A stretch of DNA of 64,000 nucleotides from an uncultured Prevotellaceae bacterium (GTDB taxonomy: Bacteria > Bacteroidota > Bacteroidia > Bacteroidales > Bacteroidaceae), in NCBI GenBank assembly GCA_900316645.1, contig ONDP01000001.1, positions 1-64,000 on the forward strand. Direction: 5' to 3'. The notes below the pieces were generated by a model. The model did not search any database, was not told the origin of the DNA, and was given only the letters and a program-made list of their open reading frames with translations. Both the position numbers and the translations under genes were made by a program. Position 1 is the first letter of the stretch. Each line of letters opens with the position of its first letter. This document shows, piece after piece, positions 24,520-31,757 of the stretch.

Positions 24520-26106
24520 ATGAAGACATTCAAATTATTCAGCATGGCAGCTGTGGTCCTCATGATGGCAGCCTGCAGCAGCGAAGACATCATGACGCAG
24601 CAAGAGCCCGCCAAACAGGGTGGCTTGGTGCACTTTACCGCTACCTTAGCCGCTCCTACCGACGGCGTGATGCGTACTGCCTATACCGAGGTTACATCGG
24701 GAACGGACGCAGGAACCATCAAGGTGGCTTGGGAAGTAGGCGACGAGATTCTGGTCATGAATTTAATCGATTCGAAGAAACGCGGCACGGTAACGGTAAA
24801 GACCGTCAATAGCGACGGCTCTGCCACCGTCGAAGGCGTTAGCAGCGATTTTGGTAACAACGGCGATAATGTTGGGCTTGCATATCCTAGTGAGATGGAT
24901 TTTTGGAAAAAAAATAATTTGAAACAAGACGGAACGCTCAGCTATATTTCAGACAATATGGACGTGCGTGTGGGGTTTGGCACATTAAAGGTTGATGGCG
25001 AAGAGGTTACGCTCAAAAGCGACGTCAATATGCAGAGCGGGATTGCTATCTGGAAGTTGACGCTGCAGAATAATGATGCCACACCGGCTGCTCTCTCAGC
25101 CAGTCAGGTGTCCATCAAGGTGGGCGACGAAATTGAGGCCAGCACCACAACCCTGACTACTGCTACTTCGACTGTGTATCTGGCTCTGCAACCATTTGAT
25201 GGCAAAGACATCACTATCAATGCCATTACGGCTGACGGCTACCATACTTACTCTAAGACTGGCGTCACCCTCGAAGCAGGCAAGTATTACCAGAGCACGG
25301 TGCAGTTGGCGCAGACGCACGAAATAAATATTGCTGACCTCTGTAACGATTATACGGCTCAGAATGGAGACATCCTGTCGGGTAAGCTTAATAAAGAAGT
25401 GTCGATTTCGATTGCCGACGGTGCCACGGTGACACTCGACGGCGTTGACATCAATGGCAACGGCGGTTGGAATAAAGGCGACTACGCAGGCCTCACTCCG
25501 CTGGGCGACGCCACCATCATCTTGAAGGATGGCTCGGAGAACATTGTGAAGGGATTCAAAAAATATTATCCTGGCATCTTTGCCGCTGACGGCAAGAAGC
25601 TCACTATCCAGGGCACTGGCAAGCTCGAAGCCAGCAGCAACGGCGAGGGTGCCGGTATCGGCGGCGGAAGGAGCATCTCCTGCGGTGACATCGAGATACA
25701 GAGTGGTACTATCACTGCTACTGGCGGTGCAGGGGGTGCCGGCATCGGTAGCGGATACGCGTTTGGCGGGGGATATACTGTGAGCATTTCAATATGCGGC
25801 GATATCACCATCACAGGTGGCACCATTGAGGCTACGGGTGGCAATGGCGCCGCCGGCATAGGTAGCGGATATAGGGGAAATTCTGATGGTATTACATCGT
25901 GCAGCGGCATTACTATCACCGACGGTGTCACCAGCGTGACTGCTACGAAAGGCGATGGTGCCCCCAACAGCATCGGCGCAGGTGCTGACGCCTCTTGCGG
26001 CACGGTGACTATTGGTGGCACGGTTTATTGGGACGGCTCAGATTATCAGAACGGTGGCGATACCTATCTTCCCACCAGTCCGCTCGTCTATCCCGCCGTT
26101 CCTTAA
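24520..26106 (+). CDS. Fimbrillin-family lipoprotein with glycine-rich carbohydrate-binding-like C-terminus
   Basis: A 528-residue surface lipoprotein with lipobox MMAAC (Cys19). A fimbrillin-type N-terminal half contains WEVGDEILVMN and DGSATVEG and ends near AGKYYQSTVQL. The C-terminal half resembles the DUF4353 carbohydrate-binding domain (GATVTLDGVDING) and has repeated GAGIGSGY-like turns at GEGAGIGGG, GGAGIGSGY and GAAGIGSGY. It is probably exported and surface displayed, possibly for adhesion. The start is set at MKTFKLF; an upstream ATG at 24511 is also possible. Repeat C precedes it and repeat D follows it, and both repeats recur around higBA. Confidence 0.8.
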   Translation: MKTFKLFSMAAVVLMMAACSSEDIMTQQEPAKQGGLVHFTATLAAPTDGVMRTAYTEVTSGTDAGTIKVAWEVGDEILVMNLIDSKKRGTVTVKTVNSDGSATVEGVSSDFGNNGDNVGLAYPSEMDFWKKNNLKQDGTLSYISDNMDVRVGFGTLKVDGEEVTLKSDVNMQSGIAIWKLTLQNNDATPAALSASQVSIKVGDEIEASTTTLTTATSTVYLALQPFDGKDITINAITADGYHTYSKTGVTLEAGKYYQSTVQLAQTHEINIADLCNDYTAQNGDILSGKLNKEVSISIADGATVTLDGVDINGNGGWNKGDYAGLTPLGDATIILKDGSENIVKGFKKYYPGIFAADGKKLTIQGTGKLEASSNGEGAGIGGGRSISCGDIEIQSGTITATGGAGGAGIGSGYAFGGGYTVSISICGDITITGGTIEATGGNGAAGIGSGYRGNSDGITSCSGITITDGVTSVTATKGDGAPNSIGAGADASCGTVTIGGTVYWDGSDYQNGGDTYLPTSPLVYPAVP

Positions 26107-26136
26107 TCCCTCTCATTTTCACAACACCTCTTCAAG

Positions 26137-26192
26137 CCCCGGCGCCACCAACGACGCTGGGGCTTGTTGTAAAAGACACCCTCAACGGAGGC
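26137..26192. repeat. 56-bp direct repeat D, copy 1 (3' flank of the fimbrillin gene)
   Basis: CCCCGGCGCCACCAACGACG through CAACGGAGGC, identical to 27145-27200. Together with the preceding AAG it forms a hairpin (AAGCCCC...GGGGCTT), a likely weak terminator of the fimbrillin gene. Confidence 0.9.
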
Positions 26193-26242
26193 CCATTTGG
26201 CGAATTTTCTCACGACTCAGCAATAATAATCCAATCTTCCTA

Positions 26243-26293
26243 TTGTTAACACTATTTAGGGCGAAGGGTGACGCTGTTTAACGGAAAACTTCG
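26243..26293. repeat. 51-bp direct repeat C, copy 2
   Basis: Near-identical to 24182-24232, but the TAACTTTG box and small-peptide gene that follow copy 1 are absent here; unrelated sequence and then higBA follow instead. Confidence 0.9.
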
Positions 26294-26348
26294 GTAGTCA
26301 TGGGGACAGATACTGGGTATGGGTGCTAGTTCCCCAAAAATGAGAATA

Positions 26349-26384
26349 GAGAAACGGAAGTCAGGCTTCCGTTTCTCCTTTTTT
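26349..26384 (+). terminator. Intrinsic terminator upstream of higBA
   Basis: GAGAAACGGAAG and CTTCCGTTTCTC pair around TCAGG and are followed by CTTTTTT. No gene precedes it within the second repeat unit, so it may be a leftover of a lost gene or may insulate higBA from upstream transcription. Confidence 0.85.
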
Positions 26385-26434
26385 GCCTCTAACACTTTGT
26401 GAGGCGACAAATAACGAAAATAATCTTCACTAAA

Positions 26435-26466
26435 TTTGTGAATTTGAAAATAAAGTGTTATCTTTG
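26435..26466 (+). promoter_or_regulatory. Promoter of higBA
   Basis: TTTG, a 20-base spacer and TATCTTTG, ending 18 bases before the toxin start codon. Confidence 0.7.
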
Positions 26467-26484
26467 CAGCCAAATCAGAGGACG

Positions 26485-26793
26485 ATGTACATAGAATACG
26501 AGAAGGATTATCTCGAGGAACTCTACAACGACGGGAAATGCAAGAACAAGAAATACCGTTTTCAGAAAGCCGTCGTGACCAAATACCAGAAGCGTATAGA
26601 TACGCTGATGGCTGCTACACGCATCGAGGATCTTTTTGTGTTCAACTCCCTCAATTTCGAGGCTCTTGAGAATGGTTACTATTCAATAAGAATTGATTAC
26701 CACTATCGGCTCGAATTCAAAATTAGAGAAGAGGGTACGGAGAAAGTCATCACGATTTGCACTGTTACAGATATTACGAACCATTATCAATAA
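26485..26793 (+). CDS. higB: HigB/RelE-type mRNA interferase toxin
   Basis: A 102-residue RelE-superfamily toxin with the core FNSLNFEALENGYYSIRIDYHYRLEFKI in two stretches (NGYYSIRI and YRLEF) and C-terminal VITICTVTDITNHY with the terminal His/Tyr typical of host-inhibition-of-growth B proteins. It would cleave mRNA on the ribosome until bound by the antitoxin. The start is set at MYIEYEKD, with the promoter just upstream. Toxin-before-antitoxin order is the HigBA hallmark. Confidence 0.88.
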   Translation: MYIEYEKDYLEELYNDGKCKNKKYRFQKAVVTKYQKRIDTLMAATRIEDLFVFNSLNFEALENGYYSIRIDYHYRLEFKIREEGTEKVITICTVTDITNHYQ

Positions 26794-26807
26794 AAGGAGG
26801 GAAAACG

Positions 26808-27107
26808 ATGAACAGAATTACGACGCATCCAGGTGAAGTACTGAAAGAAGAATTAGAGGCAAGGGGCATGTCGCAGAAGAAATTCTCCGAACTGCTAAAT
26901 GTTCCTTATACGCAGCTGAACGAGATCCTGAACGGGAAACGGCCGGTAACCACCGACTTTGCCCTGATGATGGAAGCGGCGCTCGGCATCAATCCCGAAC
27001 TGCTTATCAACATGCAGTCGCGCTACAACATGTCTGTTGCCAGGCAGAAGAAATCGCTTATTGCAAAGCTGCTGGACATCAAGCGTGCTTGCGTAGCCAT
27101 TTTCTGA
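26808..27107 (+). CDS. higA: HigA-type antitoxin, XRE-family DNA-binding protein
   Basis: A 99-residue protein with HPGEVLKEELEARGMSQ, the classic HigA opening, then a helix-turn-helix of XRE type (KFSELLNVPYTQLNEILNGK). It would bind HigB and repress the operon promoter. GGAGG stands eight bases before the ATG, an unusually good Shine-Dalgarno site for this organism. That, together with the position inside duplicated flanks, is compatible with acquisition from elsewhere. Confidence 0.9.
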   Translation: MNRITTHPGEVLKEELEARGMSQKKFSELLNVPYTQLNEILNGKRPVTTDFALMMEAALGINPELLINMQSRYNMSVARQKKSLIAKLLDIKRACVAIF

Positions 27108-27144
27108 GGCAAAAGGATCATTGAGGTGTCTGGGGGGGTGAGAT

Positions 27145-27200
27145 CCCCGGCGCCACCAACGACGCTGGGGCTTGTTGTAAAAGACACCCTCAACGGAGGC
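27145..27200. repeat. 56-bp direct repeat D, copy 2
   Basis: Identical to 26137-26192, but the left hairpin arm is reduced because AAG is replaced by GAT. Confidence 0.9.
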
Positions 27201-27306
27201 TGATGGCTGATGTATGATGGCTGATTGTACTCGCTTATTAGATAAAATTCTCCCACTCGACATAATAATTTAATCATTTTGTTCTCGTTTAATCGAATTT
27301 TTTTTG

Positions 27307-27314
27307 TATCTTTG
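27307..27314 (+). promoter_or_regulatory. -7 element upstream of the short leader frame and nuclease-helicase
   Basis: TATCTTTG, 30 bases before the short frame's ATG. No TTTG at the exact usual spacing; TTTTG lies 25 bases upstream. Confidence 0.55.
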
Positions 27315-27344
27315 CAGGTAGGTAATAACAGAAAGGAAACGAAA

Positions 27345-27419
27345 ATGGCAAATATCCCACCAATCCCTGTTCAGGGTCAGATACTTGTAAATATCGAAGA
27401 CATGTCAAAGAGATTATGA
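27345..27419 (+). CDS. Short leader-like frame (24 residues) coupled to the nuclease-helicase
   Basis: ATG to TGA gives MANIPPIPVQG and then a short tail, ending with ATGA that starts the next gene. It has a promoter but no recognised family. It may be a translational-coupling leader or the vestige of a lost first gene. Confidence 0.4.
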   Translation: MANIPPIPVQGQILVNIEDMSKRL

Positions 27420-29539
27420 GCAATAGATGTCTATATGCAGCAATGTTCAGTGAGTTCTTGAGTAAAGAACCATTGGCTGTTCTCGGCACCTTGCATAACA
27501 ACTATCATGGAGATGCACTTACCACAACAGATGAAGCCTGGATGGGCGAAATTGAACTGATGCAACAGGTGCTGGAACCATGGAGAGAAGAACAGGGCCA
27601 GATAATATTTGAGTACGATATTCCACGATTGGGAAAGCGTATAGACGTGGTTCTATTGCTGCGTGGAATGATTTTCTGTTTAGAGTTCAAGGTTGGCAAG
27701 AAAGAGGAATTCCAAGCAGGCATTGAACAGGTGATGGACTATGCTTTGGATTTGAAAAATTTCCATTTGTTCAGTCATGATAAGAAGATTGTTCCGATAT
27801 TGATTCCTACGAAATACAAAGAATACACCACAGTCTTTCAGCCTTCGGTTTATAATGACGATATTTATAATCCGATGATTACAGGAGAAGAACACTTGCA
27901 AGAACTTATTTCAAAGGTATTGGAACATGCTGGAGCAAAACGGGAGGATGGGGGCATTGATAATTGGCTTATTAGCCCTTATGCACCTACACCAACAATC
28001 ATTGAAGCAGCAAGGACTTTGTATGAGAATCATTCGGTGGAAGATATAACGCGCCATGAGGCTGATAAGGTGTCAACAGATACGACTATCAACTATATCC
28101 TTCAGGTAATTCAACAAAGCAAGGATAGACAGCAGAAAAGTATTTGTTTTGTCACAGGTGTTCCTGGTGCGGGTAAAACACTGGTCGGACTCGATGTGGC
28201 TATTAAGCAGACATATAAAGATGGAGAGTTGGATAAGGAAAATGGTGCTGTATATTTGTCTGGTAATGGTCCACTTGTGGCTGTGCTAATTGAAGCATTA
28301 GCCAGAGACAATCAGAAAAAATGTTCAGAACGTGGTGAACGAAAGAATATGTCTGATTCACGTCGTGAAGTGAGTGAGTTTATTCAGATTATACACCGCT
28401 ATCGTGATAATATGCTCGCCAAGATAAAGAATCCTGTGGAAAACGGAGAACTGGAAATAGACCCAGAGAAGGCCGTTAAACTTGCAGCAACAGGATATGG
28501 CGAAGTGGAACATGTGGCCATCTTTGACGAAGCTCAACGTAGCTGGACTCATAAACGTATAGCTGACTATTTGAAACGAGGTGGTACTTATGGTAATAAA
28601 TTGAAAGTACCTAATTTCCCTATGTCAGAAGCCGAATTCTTGATATGGTCACTTGACCAACGTGAGGATTGGGCTGTTATCATCTGCTTAGTAGGTGGTG
28701 GACAGGAAATTAATACTGGTGAGGCTGGTATAACTGAATGGATTAAGGCTCTTAATAATCGTTTCAAACATTGGAATGTATTTATCTCTAACAAATTGAC
28801 TGACCCAGAATATGCAGAAGGGCGTGTGAACGATCTGCTGAGAGAGAATAGTAATGTGACGTTCTCAGATAGCCTTCATTTGGCTGTAAGTCTTCGTTCT
28901 TTCCGTGCAGAAACGTTATCAACCTTCATACACTCGTTGTTATCGTTTGCTCCTGATGCTTCATCACTATATCAGGATGTAAAGCAAAAGAAATATCCTA
29001 TCATGCTTACTCGTGATATGGATAAGGCTCGTAAATGGTTACGAAAAATGGCTAGAGGTACACAACAAACAGGTGTTCTTGTGACGAAAGTTGCAGCACG
29101 TTTTAAACCCTTAGCAGTAAACATTTTGCCTCAGGGTGATGAAAATGCTGTACATTGGTTCTTAGAAGACAAAACTGATATCCGTTCCTCAAACTACTTA
29201 GAAGATGCTGCTACTGAAATTCAAGTGCAAGGCTTGGAGCTTGATTATGCTTGTGTCTTGTGGGATGCAGATATGCGTTGTGAAGAAGGTTCTTGGGCTT
29301 ATTATAAGTTTAATGGAAAGAATAAGTGGAACCCAGAAAACAATAATGAGAGTAGGAAGTATATGTTGAATGCTTATCGGGTACTTTTGACTCGCGCTCG
29401 ACAAGGTATCGTTATTTGTGTTCCATATGGGAATAGCAACAAGACACCTGAAGGATTCCCAGAGGATCCCACTCGTTTGCCCGAGTTCTATAACGGGACT
29501 TATGAGTATTTGAAATCATTGGGATTGGAAGAATTGTGA
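27416..29539 (+). CDS. PD-(D/E)XK nuclease-like / DUF2075 helicase fusion
   Basis: A 707-residue protein. Residues about 60-115 carry a nuclease-type core, KRIDVVLLL (D77) followed by CLEFKVGK (E90, K92), the D...ExK pattern. A P-loop GVPGAGKT at 248-255, the Walker B-like AIFDEAQRSW, and late helicase-type motifs (VQGLELDYACVLWDAD and RVLLTRARQG) form a superfamily-1-like motor of the DUF2075 group. No methylase or specificity subunit adjoins it. It could be a single-protein defence or DNA-repair enzyme (inference). It lies in the accessory island with a short overlapping frame upstream. Confidence 0.75.
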   Translation: MSNRCLYAAMFSEFLSKEPLAVLGTLHNNYHGDALTTTDEAWMGEIELMQQVLEPWREEQGQIIFEYDIPRLGKRIDVVLLLRGMIFCLEFKVGKKEEFQAGIEQVMDYALDLKNFHLFSHDKKIVPILIPTKYKEYTTVFQPSVYNDDIYNPMITGEEHLQELISKVLEHAGAKREDGGIDNWLISPYAPTPTIIEAARTLYENHSVEDITRHEADKVSTDTTINYILQVIQQSKDRQQKSICFVTGVPGAGKTLVGLDVAIKQTYKDGELDKENGAVYLSGNGPLVAVLIEALARDNQKKCSERGERKNMSDSRREVSEFIQIIHRYRDNMLAKIKNPVENGELEIDPEKAVKLAATGYGEVEHVAIFDEAQRSWTHKRIADYLKRGGTYGNKLKVPNFPMSEAEFLIWSLDQREDWAVIICLVGGGQEINTGEAGITEWIKALNNRFKHWNVFISNKLTDPEYAEGRVNDLLRENSNVTFSDSLHLAVSLRSFRAETLSTFIHSLLSFAPDASSLYQDVKQKKYPIMLTRDMDKARKWLRKMARGTQQTGVLVTKVAARFKPLAVNILPQGDENAVHWFLEDKTDIRSSNYLEDAATEIQVQGLELDYACVLWDADMRCEEGSWAYYKFNGKNKWNPENNNESRKYMLNAYRVLLTRARQGIVICVPYGNSNKTPEGFPEDPTRLPEFYNGTYEYLKSLGLEEL

Positions 29540-29612
29540 GATTATTGAATATGAATGTCTTCTTTTCCATTATACCAAATGTGGCGGGCTTTGTTAAGAA
29601 TTCAAGATAAAA

Positions 29613-29644
29613 TTTGCTTTTTTCATCAAAAGTGTTTATCTTTG
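29613..29644 (+). promoter_or_regulatory. Promoter upstream of the short frame and NUDIX gene
   Basis: TTTG, a 20-base spacer and TATCTTTG, 32 bases before the short frame's ATG. Confidence 0.7.
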
Positions 29645-29676
29645 CAGGCAAGTGTAATACAATTGATATTTAGAGT

Positions 29677-29787
29677 ATGGCAACGACAATTATCAGAAAA
29701 CCTCTGAGAAATCAAGTTGGTATAAGATTCCTGAAATTACCAAGGATTTCGATTAAGTCGAGCGTGTTCCAGGAATTCAGAGAATGA
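29677..29787 (+). CDS. Short leader-like frame (36 residues) coupled to the NUDIX gene
   Basis: Begins MATTIIRKPLRNQVG, is basic, and ends in ATGA overlapping the NUDIX start. No family recognised. The arrangement repeats that seen upstream of the nuclease-helicase. Confidence 0.4.
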   Translation: MATTIIRKPLRNQVGIRFLKLPRISIKSSVFQEFRE

Positions 29788-30179
29788 AACGGATTGAGGT
29801 TGTAGCAGCGATTATTCGCAAGGAGGGAAGGATATTTGCCACGCAAAGAGGCTATGGCGAATGGAAGGACTGGTGGGAGTTCCCCGGGGGCAAAATGGAG
29901 CCAGGAGAGACGCCCGAAGAGGCGCTGAAGAGGGAGATTCGCGAGGAGCTATCGACGGAAATCCGTGTGGATGAGTTGCTGTGCACTGTGGAGTATGACT
30001 ATCCGAAGTTTGCACTGACGCTGCACTGCTATCTCTGTTCGCTGGTGACGGAGGCGCTGCATCTGAATGAACATGAAGCGGCTCGATGGCTCGCAAAGGA
30101 CGAACTGGACAGTGTGAAGTGGTTGCCTGCGGACAGGGAAGTGATTGAGAAGATAAAAATGAGGAATGAAATGGTCTAA
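29784..30179 (+). CDS. NUDIX hydrolase (MutT-like)
   Basis: A 131-residue NUDIX protein with the full box GGKMEPGETPEEALKREIREEL, preceded by KDWWEFP as in MutT/CTP-pyrophosphohydrolase types. It would hydrolyse a nucleoside triphosphate such as 8-oxo-dGTP, cleaning the nucleotide pool; the exact substrate is not readable. It has a promoter through the short frame upstream. Its last codons are the first units of the GGTCTAA tandem repeat, so the stop codon lies inside the repeat. Confidence 0.88.
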   Translation: MKRIEVVAAIIRKEGRIFATQRGYGEWKDWWEFPGGKMEPGETPEEALKREIREELSTEIRVDELLCTVEYDYPKFALTLHCYLCSLVTEALHLNEHEAARWLAKDELDSVKWLPADREVIEKIKMRNEMV

Positions 30180-30235
30180 GGTCTAAGGTCAAAGGTCAAA
30201 GGTCTAAGGTCAATGGTCAATGGTCAATGGTCAAT
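30174..30235. repeat. Tandem 6-7 bp repeat (GGTCAAT/GGTCTAA)
   Basis: About nine imperfect units of GGTCTAA, GGTCAAA and GGTCAAT, beginning in the last codons of the NUDIX gene. Confidence 0.85.
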
Positions 30236-30242
30236 AAAAAGG

Positions 30243-30330
30243 TCTCCTAAACGACTAAACGACCAATCTCCTAAACGACTAAACGACCAATCTCCTAAAC
30301 GACTAAACGACCAATCCCCTAAACGACTAA
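30243..30330. repeat. 24-bp tandem minisatellite, 3.7 copies
   Basis: Unit TCTCCTAAACGACTAAAC plus GACCAA, at 30243, 30267, 30291 and 30315 (last incomplete, TCCC in place of TCTC). No spacers separate the units. It sits in the leader of the transporter gene, 19 bases before the start. Confidence 0.92.
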
Positions 30331-30348
30331 AAAACAAAGGTTAATGCG

Positions 30349-31674
30349 ATGGAAGATGTTATGATATTAGTGCAACTGATAGTAGTGCTGACAATGATAT
30401 TCATTGGTGCCAAGGTGGGAGGTATCGGCCTGGGCATCTATGGTATGGCGGGCGTGTTTGTGCTGGTGTTCGTGTTCGGACTGGAACCGGGCGCCATCCC
30501 CATCGACGTGATGCTGATTATAGTGAGCGTCATTACGGCTTCGGCATCACTGCAGGCAGCAGGGGGTATGGACTATATGGTGAACGTGGCTGCACGATTT
30601 CTGAAAAGACACCCTAACCGCATTACGTTTTATGCTCCCTTCGTCACATGGCTCTTCAGTCATTGGACCGGAACGGCTCATACTTGCTATGCTTTGCTAC
30701 CCATCATATCGGAAATAGCCCGTAAGGACAAGGTGCGCCCTGAGCGACCACTGAGCGTTGCCACCGTCTCGGCTTCGTTGGGATGTACGGGATCGCCAGT
30801 GTCGGCAGCTACTGCAGCCATTCTGTCGGGCGACTTGTTGGGTAAAACGGAAATAGGTATGGATGATATCCTGATGATTACGGTGCCTGCTTCGCTCGTC
30901 GCCATCTTTGTGGCTGCACTGGTGCAAAACTATGTGGGCAAACCGTTAGAGAAAGACCCTGAATACCAGCGGAGACTGAAGGAGGGACTGCTGGATGCAG
31001 AAGGGGGAACCGAAGGCAGCGAGCCGGAGATTAACCCGCGTGCCAAATGGGCTGTGCTGGCTTTCCTGTTGGGCGTGGTGCTGGTAGTGGTGTTCGGCCT
31101 GTTCCCCGATTTGCGCCCAACGTTTAATGGAGAACCGCTGAATATGAGTGCCACCATCGAGATGGTGATGATGAGTATTTCCGCCCTTATCCTGTTTGTG
31201 GGCAAGGCCAGTGTGGCTGATGCTGCCAAGGGTAACGTCTTTGCATCGGGAATGAACGCTATGGTGGCTATCTTCGGTGTGGCATGGATGGGCAGTACTT
31301 TCTTCAAAGGTCACCACGAGGCGATACTTGGCAGTGTAGAGGGTGTGTTTACGAACTATCCGCTGCTCTTCGCCATTCCACTCTTCGTGTTCAGTATCAT
31401 GCTTTTCTCGCAGGCAGCAACTGTCAGGACGCTCTATCCTGTGGGTGTGGCAATGGGTATTTCGCCAGCGATGTTGTTGGTGTTGTTCCCTGTTGTGAAT
31501 GGTTATTTCTTCCTGCCGAACTATCCTACTGAGGTGGCAGCTATAGGATTCGACCGCACTGGTACGACGCGCATCGGTCGCTTTGTAATAAACCACTCGT
31601 TCCAGTTGGCTGGTTTCATCACCACCATCGTAGCTGTAGGAGTGGGGTGGGTGATGGTAGCTGTTTTAAGTTAG
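30349..31674 (+). CDS. Anaerobic C4-dicarboxylate transporter (DcuA/DcuB family)
   Basis: A 441-residue inner-membrane carrier with about ten or more membrane segments and Dcu landmarks: AKVGGIGLGIYGMAG at the N-terminus, FVTWLFSHWTGTAHTCYALLPII, and SASLGCTGSPVSAATAA. It exchanges fumarate, malate or aspartate for succinate, fitting a fumarate-reducing anaerobe. DcuA and DcuB cannot be told apart here. A second ATG four codons in (MILVQLI) is also possible. The tandem repeats upstream occupy its leader; no TAnnTTTG box is visible. Confidence 0.88.
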   Translation: MEDVMILVQLIVVLTMIFIGAKVGGIGLGIYGMAGVFVLVFVFGLEPGAIPIDVMLIIVSVITASASLQAAGGMDYMVNVAARFLKRHPNRITFYAPFVTWLFSHWTGTAHTCYALLPIISEIARKDKVRPERPLSVATVSASLGCTGSPVSAATAAILSGDLLGKTEIGMDDILMITVPASLVAIFVAALVQNYVGKPLEKDPEYQRRLKEGLLDAEGGTEGSEPEINPRAKWAVLAFLLGVVLVVVFGLFPDLRPTFNGEPLNMSATIEMVMMSISALILFVGKASVADAAKGNVFASGMNAMVAIFGVAWMGSTFFKGHHEAILGSVEGVFTNYPLLFAIPLFVFSIMLFSQAATVRTLYPVGVAMGISPAMLLVLFPVVNGYFFLPNYPTEVAAIGFDRTGTTRIGRFVINHSFQLAGFITTIVAVGVGWVMVAVLS

Positions 31675-31675
31675 A

Positions 31676-31755
31676 AGTGAAAAGTGAAAAGTGAAAAGTG
31701 AAAAATGAGGAATGAGAAATGAGAAGTGAAAAGTGAGGAGTGAAAAGTGAAAAGA
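31676..31755. repeat. Tandem heptad repeat (GTGAAAA type)
   Basis: Units of AGTGAAA and variants (GAGGAATGAGAAATGAG) run from just after the transporter stop to the GH9 start codon, forming the whole leader of the GH9 gene. Confidence 0.88.
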
Positions 31756-31757
31756 TA

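Noticed and set aside
30243..30330. Short evenly repeated 24-bp units suggestive of a CRISPR array
   Set aside because: The units abut with no spacers between them and no cas genes are in the window; it is a plain tandem repeat.
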